From NCBI GenBank assembly GCA_020048295.1, contig JAIFMT010000015.1, positions 1 through 13,246 of the forward strand: 13,246 nt of DNA, in the 5' to 3' direction. This DNA comes from Rhodoferax sp. (lineage in GTDB: Bacteria; Pseudomonadota; Gammaproteobacteria; Burkholderiales; Burkholderiaceae). The position numbers were made by a program, and so were the translations under genes. Numbering within the stretch: position 1 is the first letter of the stretch; each line of letters opens with the position of its first letter. Shown in pieces: positions 1 through 7,357 of the stretch. The notes under the pieces are model-generated. The model saw only the letters and a program-made list of their open reading frames with translations. It was not told the DNA's origin and made no database searches.

Positions 1-437
1 GCCTCGGTGCCGCAGGGCAAGCCCATGTCGTTCAGATCGACCAGCAGTTTGCGGGCGATGTGCAGGCCTTCTTCGATGCAAAACGAGTCGTCCATGTGCG
101 GGTCGTTGATCAGCCCTTTCCAGCCCACCGTGGTGCGCGGTTTCTCAAAGTACACGCGCATCACGATGAACAGCTGGTTTTGCAACTCATCGGCCAGGGT
201 TTTGAGGCGCTGCGCATAGTCCATCGCCGCGGTGATGTCGTGAATCGAACACGGCCCCACCACCACCAGCAGGCGCGGGTCGCGGCCGCTGAGGATGGCC
301 GCCACGGCAGCGCGGGCGGCGCTCACCGTCTGGGTGGCGCGCGCGCTGGCCGGCACCGCGTCATGCAGGCGCGAGGGTGGCAGCAGGGTTTGCTGCGACA
401 GGACGTTGAGGTTTTCGAAGGCGTTTGGGAAGGTCAT
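1..437 (-). CDS. aroG: 3-deoxy-7-phosphoheptulonate (DAHP) synthase, class I, N-terminal part (runs off the left edge)
   Basis: This enzyme condenses phosphoenolpyruvate with erythrose-4-phosphate to make DAHP, the committed step of aromatic amino acid synthesis, in the cytoplasm. Reading the reverse complement from the ATG at 437-435 gives 145 open codons with no stop before the window edge; the family is usually about 350-370 aa, so under half is present. Diagnostic motifs are VVVGPCSIHD (about residues 58-67, with the metal-ligand Cys63) and RVYFEKPRTTVGWKGLINDP (94-113, with PEP-binding Arg94 and Lys99). These are signatures of the AroF/G/H type. The frame has an upstream stop at 485-483, so this ATG is the only sensible start. 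No Shine-Dalgarno is visible before it, and the 5' leader consists of a dispersed repeat. The feedback isoform (Phe, Tyr or Trp) cannot be decided from this portion, so the symbol is family-level. Confidence 0.93.
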   Translation of the reverse strand, partial: MTFPNAFENLNVLSQQTLLPPSRLHDAVPASARATQTVSAARAAVAAILSGRDPRLLVVVGPCSIHDITAAMDYAQRLKTLADELQNQLFIVMRVYFEKPRTTVGWKGLINDPHMDDSFCIEEGLHIARKLLVDLNDMGLPCGTE

Positions 438-440
438 GGT

Positions 441-490
441 AAATTTATAAGAAATCGGGCTGTAGCCCTTATTGTATATGCGCTAAGTGC
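441..490. repeat. Dispersed intergenic repeat, copy 1
   Basis: This stretch aligns without gaps to 8355-8404, with 34 of 50 positions identical by hand count. Shared blocks are AAATTTA at the start, the 11-mer TAGCCCTTATT (463-473 here, 8377-8387 there) and a following GCGC at the same offset. It contains a small inverted repeat GGGCT-GT-AGCCC (457-468). A second hairpin, GCTTCA-ATAAC-TGAAGC (489-505), overlaps its end. It begins 3 bp upstream of the DAHP synthase start codon and so would lie in that gene's 5' leader. I recall similar short elements in Comamonadaceae intergenic regions, but could not search for them. Confidence 0.7.
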
Positions 491-555
491 TTCAATAACT
501 GAAGCGTCCAGCACGCGCTGCTATGTCGGCAAGGACAAGACTTTTCAGGGTGCTA

Positions 556-632
556 CCATTCCTTCAAGGGCGTGATTGCCGACTTTTTTGACTGATCTGT
601 TTGCAAGGAATGGCGTGTTTTCACTGATCTGT
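556..632. promoter_or_regulatory. Putative regulatory region: inverted and direct repeats upstream of the sensor kinase
   Basis: A perfect 9-bp inverted repeat, CCATTCCTT (556-564) and AAGGAATGG (605-613), brackets 40 bp. Interleaved with it is a direct repeat ACTGATCTGT (591-600 and 623-632), whose copies start 32 bp apart, about three helical turns. The identity reaches TTTTnACTGATCTGTnT when the flanks are included. Both lie in the divergent spacer between DAHP synthase and the kinase gene, 33-110 bp before the kinase start. This arrangement suggests a dimeric regulator site or an RNA structure. No convincing -35/-10 pair could be fitted, and the regulator is unknown. Confidence 0.4.
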
Positions 633-665
633 GTCAGACCCCCGATGTATCCATAGGGAAACCGT

Positions 666-3600
666 ATGGCCAACCGTCCTCGTGAGCGTTTTATTCTCGC
701 TGCTGCAGCCATTTATGCTGTGCTGGCGCTGGCCTGGATCTTTCTGTCAGACCAGTTGCTGGCGATGTTTGCCGACATTGAGGCCATTCACTGGCTGTCC
801 ACTGCCAAGGGCGTGTTCTTTGTGCTCAGTACGACGGCCGTGTTTTACTTTGCGATGCACGCCGTGCCCAATGCCGGCGACTCCAAGCGGGTCAACCTGA
901 TCGACAACCTGTCGGCGGGCATGCAGTCCAGGCGGTGGCCGCGCTGGCTGCTTTACGCGTTTGCCGTGGTCATTACGCTGGCCATGTTGCTGGTGCGGGC
1001 CAAGATTGCCGGATCGACACAAGGGCAACCTTTGTTGCTGATCTTGCTGATGTTGCCGGTGACGCTGAGTGCCTTGTTCGGTGGCCTGGGGCCAGGGCTG
1101 ACCGCCACCGCCATGGCCGCACTGGGTGTCAACTTTCAAGGCATTGCACCGCTGGAGAGTATGCGCATTGCCTCGAATCTGGACCTGTTCCAGTGGGCCA
1201 TGCTGATCGTCAACGGCATCGTCATCAGCCTGTTCAGCGAGGCCCTGCATCAAGCCGTGGACAAGGCAAAAATGGACCGCCGCCTGCTTGATGCCGTGAT
1301 TTCCGGCACCTCGGATGCGGTGTTTGTCAAAGACCTGCAGGGCCGATACGTGCTGGCCAATGCGGCCGCCGCAGGCTTTGTGGGCAAACCGGTTGCCGAG
1401 ATCATTGGCCGTGACGACCGGGCGCTGTTTCCGCAAGACTCTGCCAAGCCCCTGATGGAAAGCGACCAGGCCATCATCGCCCGTGCGCACAACCTGACGC
1501 TGGAGGAGCAGCTCACCACACTGGACGGCAAGGTGTTGACCTTTCTGGTCACCAAAGGCCCGGTCTTTGGCGATGGCGGGCAGGTGATCGGTCTGTTTGG
1601 CATCTCGCGCGACGTGACGGAACTGATGGCCGAACGTCAGCGGGCGCAAGACCGACTGACGCAGTTCAACCAGCAGCTTGAAGCGCAGGTGGCGCAGCGC
1701 AGCCGCGAACTGCTTGACCTGTATGACCAGGCACCTTGTGGCTACCACTCATTGGCACCCGACGGCACCATCGTGCGTGTCAACCAGACCGAACTCAACT
1801 TGCTGGGCTATGCCCGCGACGACTACGTGGGGCATCCCATCGTCGAGTTCATGACCCCCGCCAGTGTGGAGGTGTTCAAGTACCAGTACCCCCGGTTTTT
1901 GCAGACCGGGCACGTACGCGACCTGGAGTTTGACTTTGTTGGCCAGGATGGCCAAATTCTGCCGTTTCTGGTCAGCGGCGACCTGATCCGGGATGCCCAG
2001 GGCCAGCCCCGGGAAACCCGCAGCACCCTGACCGACAACCGCGAGCGCCGGGCGCGCGACGCGCAAATTCGCGACCTTAACCGCCTGCTCAATGAGGTGC
2101 TGGATCGCTTGCCCTTTGGCGTGGTGGTGTATGACGAGCAGCGCCAGGCGGTGCTGCGCAACAGCCTGTTTGGCGAGCTGCTGAATTACCCGCCCGAACT
2201 GCTGGCCAAAGAGCCCTTCTGCTTTGCCGACTCGGTGCGTTTCAACTTTGACCGGGGCGACTACCCGGGGCGCAGTTTTGACGAGGTGCTGGCGGGCTAC
2301 ACCCAGTACATGATTGACCGCAAAACGGTGTGTTTCGAGCGCCGGCAAGACGACGGCATCTACCTGGAGGTGCGCGGCATGCCGCTGTCGGCGGGCTGGA
2401 CCTTGCTGACCTACACCGACATCACCAGCCACAAACGCAGCGAGCACGCGCTGAACGAGGCCAGAACCACCGCCGAAGCAGCCGCTGCGGCCAAGAGCGC
2501 ATTCTTGGCCAACATGAGCCACGAAATTCGTACCCCGATGAATGCCATTCTGGGGCTGGCCTACCTGCTGGAGCAAAGTGATTTGCCGGGCGAGGCCCCC
2601 GACCATGTGCGCAAAATCCGCATGGCCGGGCGTTCGCTGCTGGGCATCATCAACGACATTCTGGATTTTTCCAAAATCGAGTCGGGCAAGCTGGAGATCG
2701 AGCAGGTGCCGTTTCGCCTGGGCGACGTGCTGGACAACCTCTCGACCATCATGTCGGCCAGTGCCGGCGACAAAGAGCTGGAACTCATCATTGCGCCACC
2801 GCCCAGCAAGACCAGCCAGCTCAAGGGCGACGCGCTGCGGCTGGAGCAGGTGCTGATCAATCTGACCAACAACGCCATCAAATTCACCGAGCAAGGCCAT
2901 GTGGCGTTGTCGATCGACATCGCCGCCGAGGATGACAAGCGCGTCAGCCTGCGTTTTGCGGTGCGCGATACCGGCATTGGCATCCCGCTGGACAAGCAGC
3001 AAGAGATTTTTGACCTGTTTTCGCAAGCGGACAGTTCGACCAGCCGCCGCTTTGGCGGCACCGGGCTGGGTTTGAGCATCAGCCGCCGGCTGGTGCAGGC
3101 CATGGGCGGCGAGCTGCATGTGACGAGTGTGCCTGGCAGCGGCAGCGAATTCTGGTTTGTCCTGGGCTTTGAGCGCGAGCCCGATGCCTGGCTGGCCGCC
3201 CCCGAAATGGCCGGACTGCGGGTGCTGGTTGCCGACGACAACCCAATCGCGCGTGCGGCGCTGTGCAACATGGTGGGCGCGCTGGGCTGGGCGGTCACGG
3301 CAGTCAGCTCGGGCCTGGCCGCCATTGCCCACCTGCAGCTGCAGGACGGCAAACCGCCGCAGCGCGAGGTGCTGGTGCTGGACTACCAGATGCCGGGGCT
3401 CGATGGCATTGAGACCGCCCGCAAAATCCGCCATGAGCTCAAGCGGCTGGAAGACCCGATCATCATCATGGTGACCGCCTACTCCAGCCGCCAGCGCTTT
3501 GACCATCCGGACAGCCGGCTCGCCGATGCCGTGCTGAGCAAGCCGGTGACCTCGTCAAGCCTATACAACGCCGTGGCGCACGCCATGCGGGTGCGCCAGG

Positions 3601-4643
3601 GCGGCCAGGTGCGCAGCCCGAGCCGGCTGCACCAGCGCCTGACCGGCATGCGCATTCTGGTGGTGGACGACAGCGACATCAACCGCGAAGTGGCGCAGCG
3701 CATTCTGGCCGGCGAAGGCGCGCTGGTGTCACTGGTCAACGACGGCCAGCAAGCCGTGAACTGGTTGCTGGCGCATTCGGGTGAGGTCGATGCGGTGCTG
3801 ATGGACGTGCAAATGCCGGTGCTCAATGGCTATGAAGCCACCCGCCAGATCCGAAAACTGCCGGCGCTGGCCCGGCTGCCGGTGATTGCTTTGACGGCCG
3901 GTGCCTTTATGGAGCAGCAGGAGCTGGCCAGCAGCGCCGGCATGAACAGCTTTGTCACCAAGCCGTTTGATGTGGATGCGGTGATTGCCATCCTGATTCA
4001 GCTCACCGGCTGGGTGGTGCCCGAGGTGCAGCTCAGAAAAGACACAGCGCAAGGGCTGTCAGGGCCACAAAATCTGCCTGGCCTGGCGGTGGAGCGCGGG
4101 CTGACCATCTGGCGCGATGTGCCGGCCTACCAGCAATACCTGCGCAAATTTGCCCGCGATTACGCCGATGTGGCCCAGAGTCTGGCGCAACTGGACAAAC
4201 CCGCTGCGCTGGCATTGGCGCACAAGCTCAAGGGTGCGGCCAGCAACCTGGCGCTCGAAGAGCTTGCCGCCGCTGCCGCCAACGCGGGGCAGGCATTGCA
4301 GCAGGGCACCGACAGCAGCCGCAGCCTGCAACAGCTGCAGGACGCACTGGACACGGCGCTGGCCTCCATTGCGCAGTTTGCGCCACCCGTGGCAATCCAA
4401 GATGCCGCCGAGCTGGCGCTGCGCGATGCCACGCAGCTGGCTGCGCAACTGGCGCGCATGCTGCAGGCGTGCCACACCGACCAACCCAGCCAGATCCGTC
4501 CGGTGTTGGCCGAACTGGACAAGTTGCTGCCCCATGAGCCACTGCAGCCGCTGCACAGCGCGATAGAAAACTATGATTTTCGGGGGGCCGAGGCGGCCAC
4601 CCGCGCCATTGCCCTGTCGCTGGGGCTTTCACTGGAGCCCTGA
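666..4643 (+). CDS. Membrane hybrid sensor histidine kinase (3 PAS, HisKA-HATPase, 2 receivers, Hpt)
   Basis: A 1325-aa inner-membrane hybrid kinase that should autophosphorylate and pass phosphate along an internal His-Asp-His relay. The N-terminus has two membrane helices (about 9-28 and 47-64), then a hydrophobic block (93-192) resembling the DUF4118/KdpD-type membrane domain. Three PAS domains follow (about 206-318, 347-465, 473-593). HisKA carries H619 in NMSHEIRTPM. The ATPase has N-box N732/N736, DTGIGIP (768-774) and GGTGLGLS (797-804). REC1 has D857/D858, acceptor D906, T937 and K959; REC2 has D1001/D1002, D1047, T1077 and K1099. The Hpt domain carries H1186 in AHKLKG. All catalytic residues looked for are present. 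The ATG at 666 is preceded by AGGGAA about 5 nt upstream. The gene ends 3 nt before the HD-GYP regulator, its likely partner. The sensed signal is unknown; PAS cofactors cannot be read from sequence. Confidence 0.93.
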   Translation: MANRPRERFILAAAAIYAVLALAWIFLSDQLLAMFADIEAIHWLSTAKGVFFVLSTTAVFYFAMHAVPNAGDSKRVNLIDNLSAGMQSRRWPRWLLYAFAVVITLAMLLVRAKIAGSTQGQPLLLILLMLPVTLSALFGGLGPGLTATAMAALGVNFQGIAPLESMRIASNLDLFQWAMLIVNGIVISLFSEALHQAVDKAKMDRRLLDAVISGTSDAVFVKDLQGRYVLANAAAAGFVGKPVAEIIGRDDRALFPQDSAKPLMESDQAIIARAHNLTLEEQLTTLDGKVLTFLVTKGPVFGDGGQVIGLFGISRDVTELMAERQRAQDRLTQFNQQLEAQVAQRSRELLDLYDQAPCGYHSLAPDGTIVRVNQTELNLLGYARDDYVGHPIVEFMTPASVEVFKYQYPRFLQTGHVRDLEFDFVGQDGQILPFLVSGDLIRDAQGQPRETRSTLTDNRERRARDAQIRDLNRLLNEVLDRLPFGVVVYDEQRQAVLRNSLFGELLNYPPELLAKEPFCFADSVRFNFDRGDYPGRSFDEVLAGYTQYMIDRKTVCFERRQDDGIYLEVRGMPLSAGWTLLTYTDITSHKRSEHALNEARTTAEAAAAAKSAFLANMSHEIRTPMNAILGLAYLLEQSDLPGEAPDHVRKIRMAGRSLLGIINDILDFSKIESGKLEIEQVPFRLGDVLDNLSTIMSASAGDKELELIIAPPPSKTSQLKGDALRLEQVLINLTNNAIKFTEQGHVALSIDIAAEDDKRVSLRFAVRDTGIGIPLDKQQEIFDLFSQADSSTSRRFGGTGLGLSISRRLVQAMGGELHVTSVPGSGSEFWFVLGFEREPDAWLAAPEMAGLRVLVADDNPIARAALCNMVGALGWAVTAVSSGLAAIAHLQLQDGKPPQREVLVLDYQMPGLDGIETARKIRHELKRLEDPIIIMVTAYSSRQRFDHPDSRLADAVLSKPVTSSSLYNAVAHAMRVRQGGQVRSPSRLHQRLTGMRILVVDDSDINREVAQRILAGEGALVSLVNDGQQAVNWLLAHSGEVDAVLMDVQMPVLNGYEATRQIRKLPALARLPVIALTAGAFMEQQELASSAGMNSFVTKPFDVDAVIAILIQLTGWVVPEVQLRKDTAQGLSGPQNLPGLAVERGLTIWRDVPAYQQYLRKFARDYADVAQSLAQLDKPAALALAHKLKGAASNLALEELAAAAANAGQALQQGTDSSRSLQQLQDALDTALASIAQFAPPVAIQDAAELALRDATQLAAQLARMLQACHTDQPSQIRPVLAELDKLLPHEPLQPLHSAIENYDFRGAEAATRAIALSLGLSLEP

Positions 4644-4646
4644 AGC

Positions 4647-5627
4647 ATGTCCAACAGCCTGATTCTGATTGTGGATGACGAGCCACAAAACCTGGCAGCG
4701 CTGGAGCAGATCTTGTCTGACGACTACGCGCTGGTGTTTGCCCGCAGTGGTCCCGAGGCGCTGGCGGCGGTTGCCAAGCACACCCCGGCGCTGATCTTGC
4801 TCGACGTTGAAATGCCTGGCATGAATGGCTACGCGCTGTGTCACCAGCTCAAGGCCAATCCGCTGACCGAGAGTATTCCGGTGATTTTTGTCAGTGGCTT
4901 GTCGGAGGTGGGTGACGAGGCCACCGGGTTTGAGGTGGGCGCGGTGGACTACATCGTCAAACCGGTGTCGCCGCCCATCGTGCGGGCCCGCGTGCGCACC
5001 CATTTATCGCTGGTGCGCGCCAGCCATCTGGAGCAAAGCCACCGCGACGCGATTCACATGCTGGGCGAGGCTGGCCACTTCAACGATACCGACACCGGCG
5101 TGCACATCTGGCGCATGGCCGCCTACGCGGGGGCGCTGGCCGAAGGCTACGGACTGCCCGCCGACATGTGCCGGCAGATTGAACTGGCCGCACCCATGCA
5201 TGACACCGGAAAAATCGGCATTCCCAACGCCATCCTCAAAAAACCGGCGGCGCTGGATGCCGATGAGTGGCAGATCATGAAAACCCACTCGCGCATTGGC
5301 CACGACATTCTGGCCAAGAGCGAGGCACCGGTGTTCAGGATGGCCGCCGAAATTGCGCTGCACCACCATGAGCGCTGGGATGGCAGTGGTTATCCGGATG
5401 GGCTGGCTGGCCTGGCGATTCCGGACTTTGCGCGTGTGGTGGCGCTCGCCGATGTGTTTGACGCGCTGGCCATGAAGCGCCCTTACAAGGAGCCCTGGCC
5501 GATGGAACGTGTGGTGGCCACGGTGCGCCAGGGTGCTGGCAGCCATTTCGAGCCGCGGCTGGTGGATGTGTTCGACCGCATCTTGCCGCAGCTGACCGAC
5601 ATCAAATCACGCTGGGATGCTCAATGA
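4647..5627 (+). CDS. Response regulator with HD-GYP domain (predicted c-di-GMP phosphodiesterase)
   Basis: A 326-aa cytoplasmic two-domain response regulator. The receiver (about 4-120) has the acidic pair D10/D11, acceptor D53 in LLDVEMPG, S83 and K105 in VKP. The HD-GYP domain (about 130-315) has H153, the HD pair H185/D186 in MHDTGK, H214, H219, the HHH at 239-241, and GYP at 248-250 in DGSGYPDG. This is the metal-site set expected of an active enzyme. HD-GYP proteins hydrolyse cyclic di-GMP, lowering a messenger that promotes biofilm and suppresses motility. The ATG lies 3 nt after the kinase stop, with GGAG about 9 nt upstream inside the kinase gene, so translation is probably coupled. 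Phosphate would come from the kinase's Hpt His1186 to D53. The 3' end overlaps the convergent EEP gene by 21 bp. Confidence 0.93.
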   Translation: MSNSLILIVDDEPQNLAALEQILSDDYALVFARSGPEALAAVAKHTPALILLDVEMPGMNGYALCHQLKANPLTESIPVIFVSGLSEVGDEATGFEVGAVDYIVKPVSPPIVRARVRTHLSLVRASHLEQSHRDAIHMLGEAGHFNDTDTGVHIWRMAAYAGALAEGYGLPADMCRQIELAAPMHDTGKIGIPNAILKKPAALDADEWQIMKTHSRIGHDILAKSEAPVFRMAAEIALHHHERWDGSGYPDGLAGLAIPDFARVVALADVFDALAMKRPYKEPWPMERVVATVRQGAGSHFEPRLVDVFDRILPQLTDIKSRWDAQ

Positions 5628-6488
5628 GTCGGCGTCCAGCACCAGCAGCACCGGCTGGTGGTCCGAGGCCTGCGTGGTGGAATTGACTTCAATGGCCTGC
5701 ACGCGGCCTTGTAGCTCGTCGCTGACAAACACAAAGTCGCAGCAGATCGGCTCGGGCCCGTAGCGCTTGTCAAACACGCGAAACGTCGGCGGTTGCGGCG
5801 TGTCGCCATGCAATAGCTGCCAGGCATCGTGCAGCGCGCTGGCCGGTGCGGCAGGCGTGGCTTGCAGTAGCGCGTGTTCGGGTGTGTTGGGGCCGCAGTT
5901 GAAGTCGCCGCAGACGATCGCGCTGCGCGTGTGCGGTTTGGCCTGAAACGGGCCTTCCAGGTCGGGCAAGGGCGGTGCGCTGGCGTGCGCGCAAGCCTGC
6001 GCATGCAGGTCCAGCAAGGCCTGCGCCTGCGCCAGACGCTGGCGCGCCGAGAAATATTCCAGATGCGTGGTCATGACGCGCACTGGCCCAAAGGCGGCTT
6101 GCACGGTGGCCACCGTTGCCATGCGCGGCATCGAATTGACGCCGCCATCGGCCGGATAAGGCAGCGGGTAATGCTGCACTTGCAGCACCGGCAGTCGGCT
6201 GGCGATCAGGTTGCCAAAGCGCTGGCGCGTGGCACCGGGCGGGCATTCATCGACGGCTGCGCCAAAAAACACGTCAAAGCCCGGCCGGCGCGCCGCCAGC
6301 AGCTCACGCAGCCGCTCGGCCTGGTCAAACCCCGCGTTGCCCTGCAGCTGCGGGTAATGAACCGCCACTTCCTGCAGACACAGCACGTCAAAGTCAGCCA
6401 TGGCGCAGGCCTCGTCAAGCACGCGCGCCAGGCTGACCTGGCCGTCAAGCCCGCAAAACCACTGCACATTCCAGGTGATCAGTTTCAT
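5607..6488 (-). CDS. Endonuclease/exonuclease/phosphatase (EEP) family metal-dependent hydrolase
   Basis: A 293-aa protein with the EEP (DNase I/APE1/inositol-phosphatase) fold, which cleaves phosphoester or phosphodiester bonds with a divalent metal. Visible catalytic motifs: ITWNVQW with N7; CLQEV with E40; THLEY with H142; CGDFN with D195 and N197; CDFVFVS with D251; SDHQPVLL with D276/H277. The set appears complete. No signal peptide is seen, so it should be cytoplasmic. The ATG at 6488 has AAGGAG (6500-6495) 6 nt upstream, a strong ribosome site. It is the last gene of the ABC-transporter operon, 32 nt after the second permease, which suggests it acts on the imported compound; in E. coli the equivalent slot holds UgpQ, a glycerophosphodiesterase of a different fold. 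A nuclease role cannot be excluded. Family assignment is firm; the substrate is inference. Confidence 0.88.
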   Translation of the reverse strand: MKLITWNVQWFCGLDGQVSLARVLDEACAMADFDVLCLQEVAVHYPQLQGNAGFDQAERLRELLAARRPGFDVFFGAAVDECPPGATRQRFGNLIASRLPVLQVQHYPLPYPADGGVNSMPRMATVATVQAAFGPVRVMTTHLEYFSARQRLAQAQALLDLHAQACAHASAPPLPDLEGPFQAKPHTRSAIVCGDFNCGPNTPEHALLQATPAAPASALHDAWQLLHGDTPQPPTFRVFDKRYGPEPICCDFVFVSDELQGRVQAIEVNSTTQASDHQPVLLVLDADSLSIPA

Positions 6489-6520
6489 CGCTTGCTCCTT
6501 GGTTGATGCCGATTTGACGC

Positions 6521-7357
6521 CTATTTGATGCCCGCGCGCATGAAGCTTTGCACAAACTGCCGCTGAAACAGCAGGAAGCCGAGCAGCAGCGGGGCCGAAG
6601 TCATCAGCGTGGCGGCAGTGATGATGGCCCAGTCAATGCCCTGGTCGGTGCTGGCAAACACCTGCAAGCCCACGGTCAGCGGCCGCGCGGTGACGCTGTT
6701 GGTGATGATCAGCGGCCAGAGGAAATTATTCCAGTGAAAGCTCACCGACACCAGCGCAAACGCGGTATAGACCGGCCGCGCCAGCGGCACATACACCCGC
6801 CAAAGAATTTGCAACGGCCGCGCGCCTTCCACGCAAGCCGCCTCCACCAGCTCGCGTGGAATGCCCATGAAGGTCTGGCGCAGCAAAAAAATGGCAAACG
6901 CCGAGGCAAAGTACGGCAGCCCAACTGCCAGCAGCGTATCGACCAGACCCAGGCGCGCCATGGTCTTGTAGTTCTCCACCAGCAGGATGTCGGGCATTAC
7001 CATCAGCTGCACCAGCACCAGCGCAAACAGCAGCTTCTTGCCAGCAAATTCATAGCGTGCAAAGGCATACGCCGCCAACGTGGCCAGCAGCAGCTGGCAG
7101 ACCAGAATCATCGTCACCAGCAAACCGGTGTTGAGGAAATAGCGCGCAAACGGCGCGGCGCTCCAGGCGCTGGCAAAGTTGTCCAGCGTCAGCGGAGCCA
7201 GCAGCACCAAGCGGGTGGAGTATTCGGTGGGGTGAAACGCCGTCCACACCGAATACAGTAGCGGCAGCACCCACAGGATGGCCAGCAGCCAGGCCGCCAG
7301 CAGGTCGAGCCAGCCCGGTTCGTTATAGACCAGTCGGGTGGCAGCAGAATGGCTCAT
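6521..7357 (-). CDS. ABC transporter permease, UgpE/MalG-type
   Basis: A 278-aa inner-membrane permease of the carbohydrate-uptake-1 family, the second half of the transport channel. About six hydrophobic segments are visible, beginning with one at roughly residues 18-36. The EAA loop that docks on the ATPase is present as ELVEAACVEGARPLQI followed by VPLARP (about 180-200). The C-terminus, QRQFVQSFMRAGIK, is typical of this subunit. The start is the ATG at 7357-7355, which overlaps the TGA stop of the upstream permease (4-bp ATGA overlap, 7354-7357). A longer reading up to 7618 is open but would run antibiotic-like hydrophilic sequence through the first permease's coding region, so it is rejected. 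No separate ribosome site is visible, consistent with translational coupling. Confidence 0.92.
   Translation of the reverse strand: MSHSAATRLVYNEPGWLDLLAAWLLAILWVLPLLYSVWTAFHPTEYSTRLVLLAPLTLDNFASAWSAAPFARYFLNTGLLVTMILVCQLLLATLAAYAFARYEFAGKKLLFALVLVQLMVMPDILLVENYKTMARLGLVDTLLAVGLPYFASAFAIFLLRQTFMGIPRELVEAACVEGARPLQILWRVYVPLARPVYTAFALVSVSFHWNNFLWPLIITNSVTARPLTVGLQVFASTDQGIDWAIITAATLMTSAPLLLGFLLFQRQFVQSFMRAGIK

Noticed and set aside
60..575. 171-aa open frame on the plus strand
   Set aside because: It runs antisense to the DAHP synthase fragment, whose motifs are unmistakable, and continues into the repeat region.
588..616. Sigma70 promoter starting at TTGACT (588-593)
   Set aside because: At 16-18 bp spacing the -10 candidates (ATGGCG, TGGCGT, GGCGTG) do not resemble TATAAT.
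1749..3506. 585-aa open frame on the minus strand inside the kinase gene, and a 333-aa one at 747-1748
   Set aside because: Both are antisense to a gene with complete kinase motifs. Their His/Gln-rich composition is typical of shadow frames in high-GC coding DNA, and no domain is visible.
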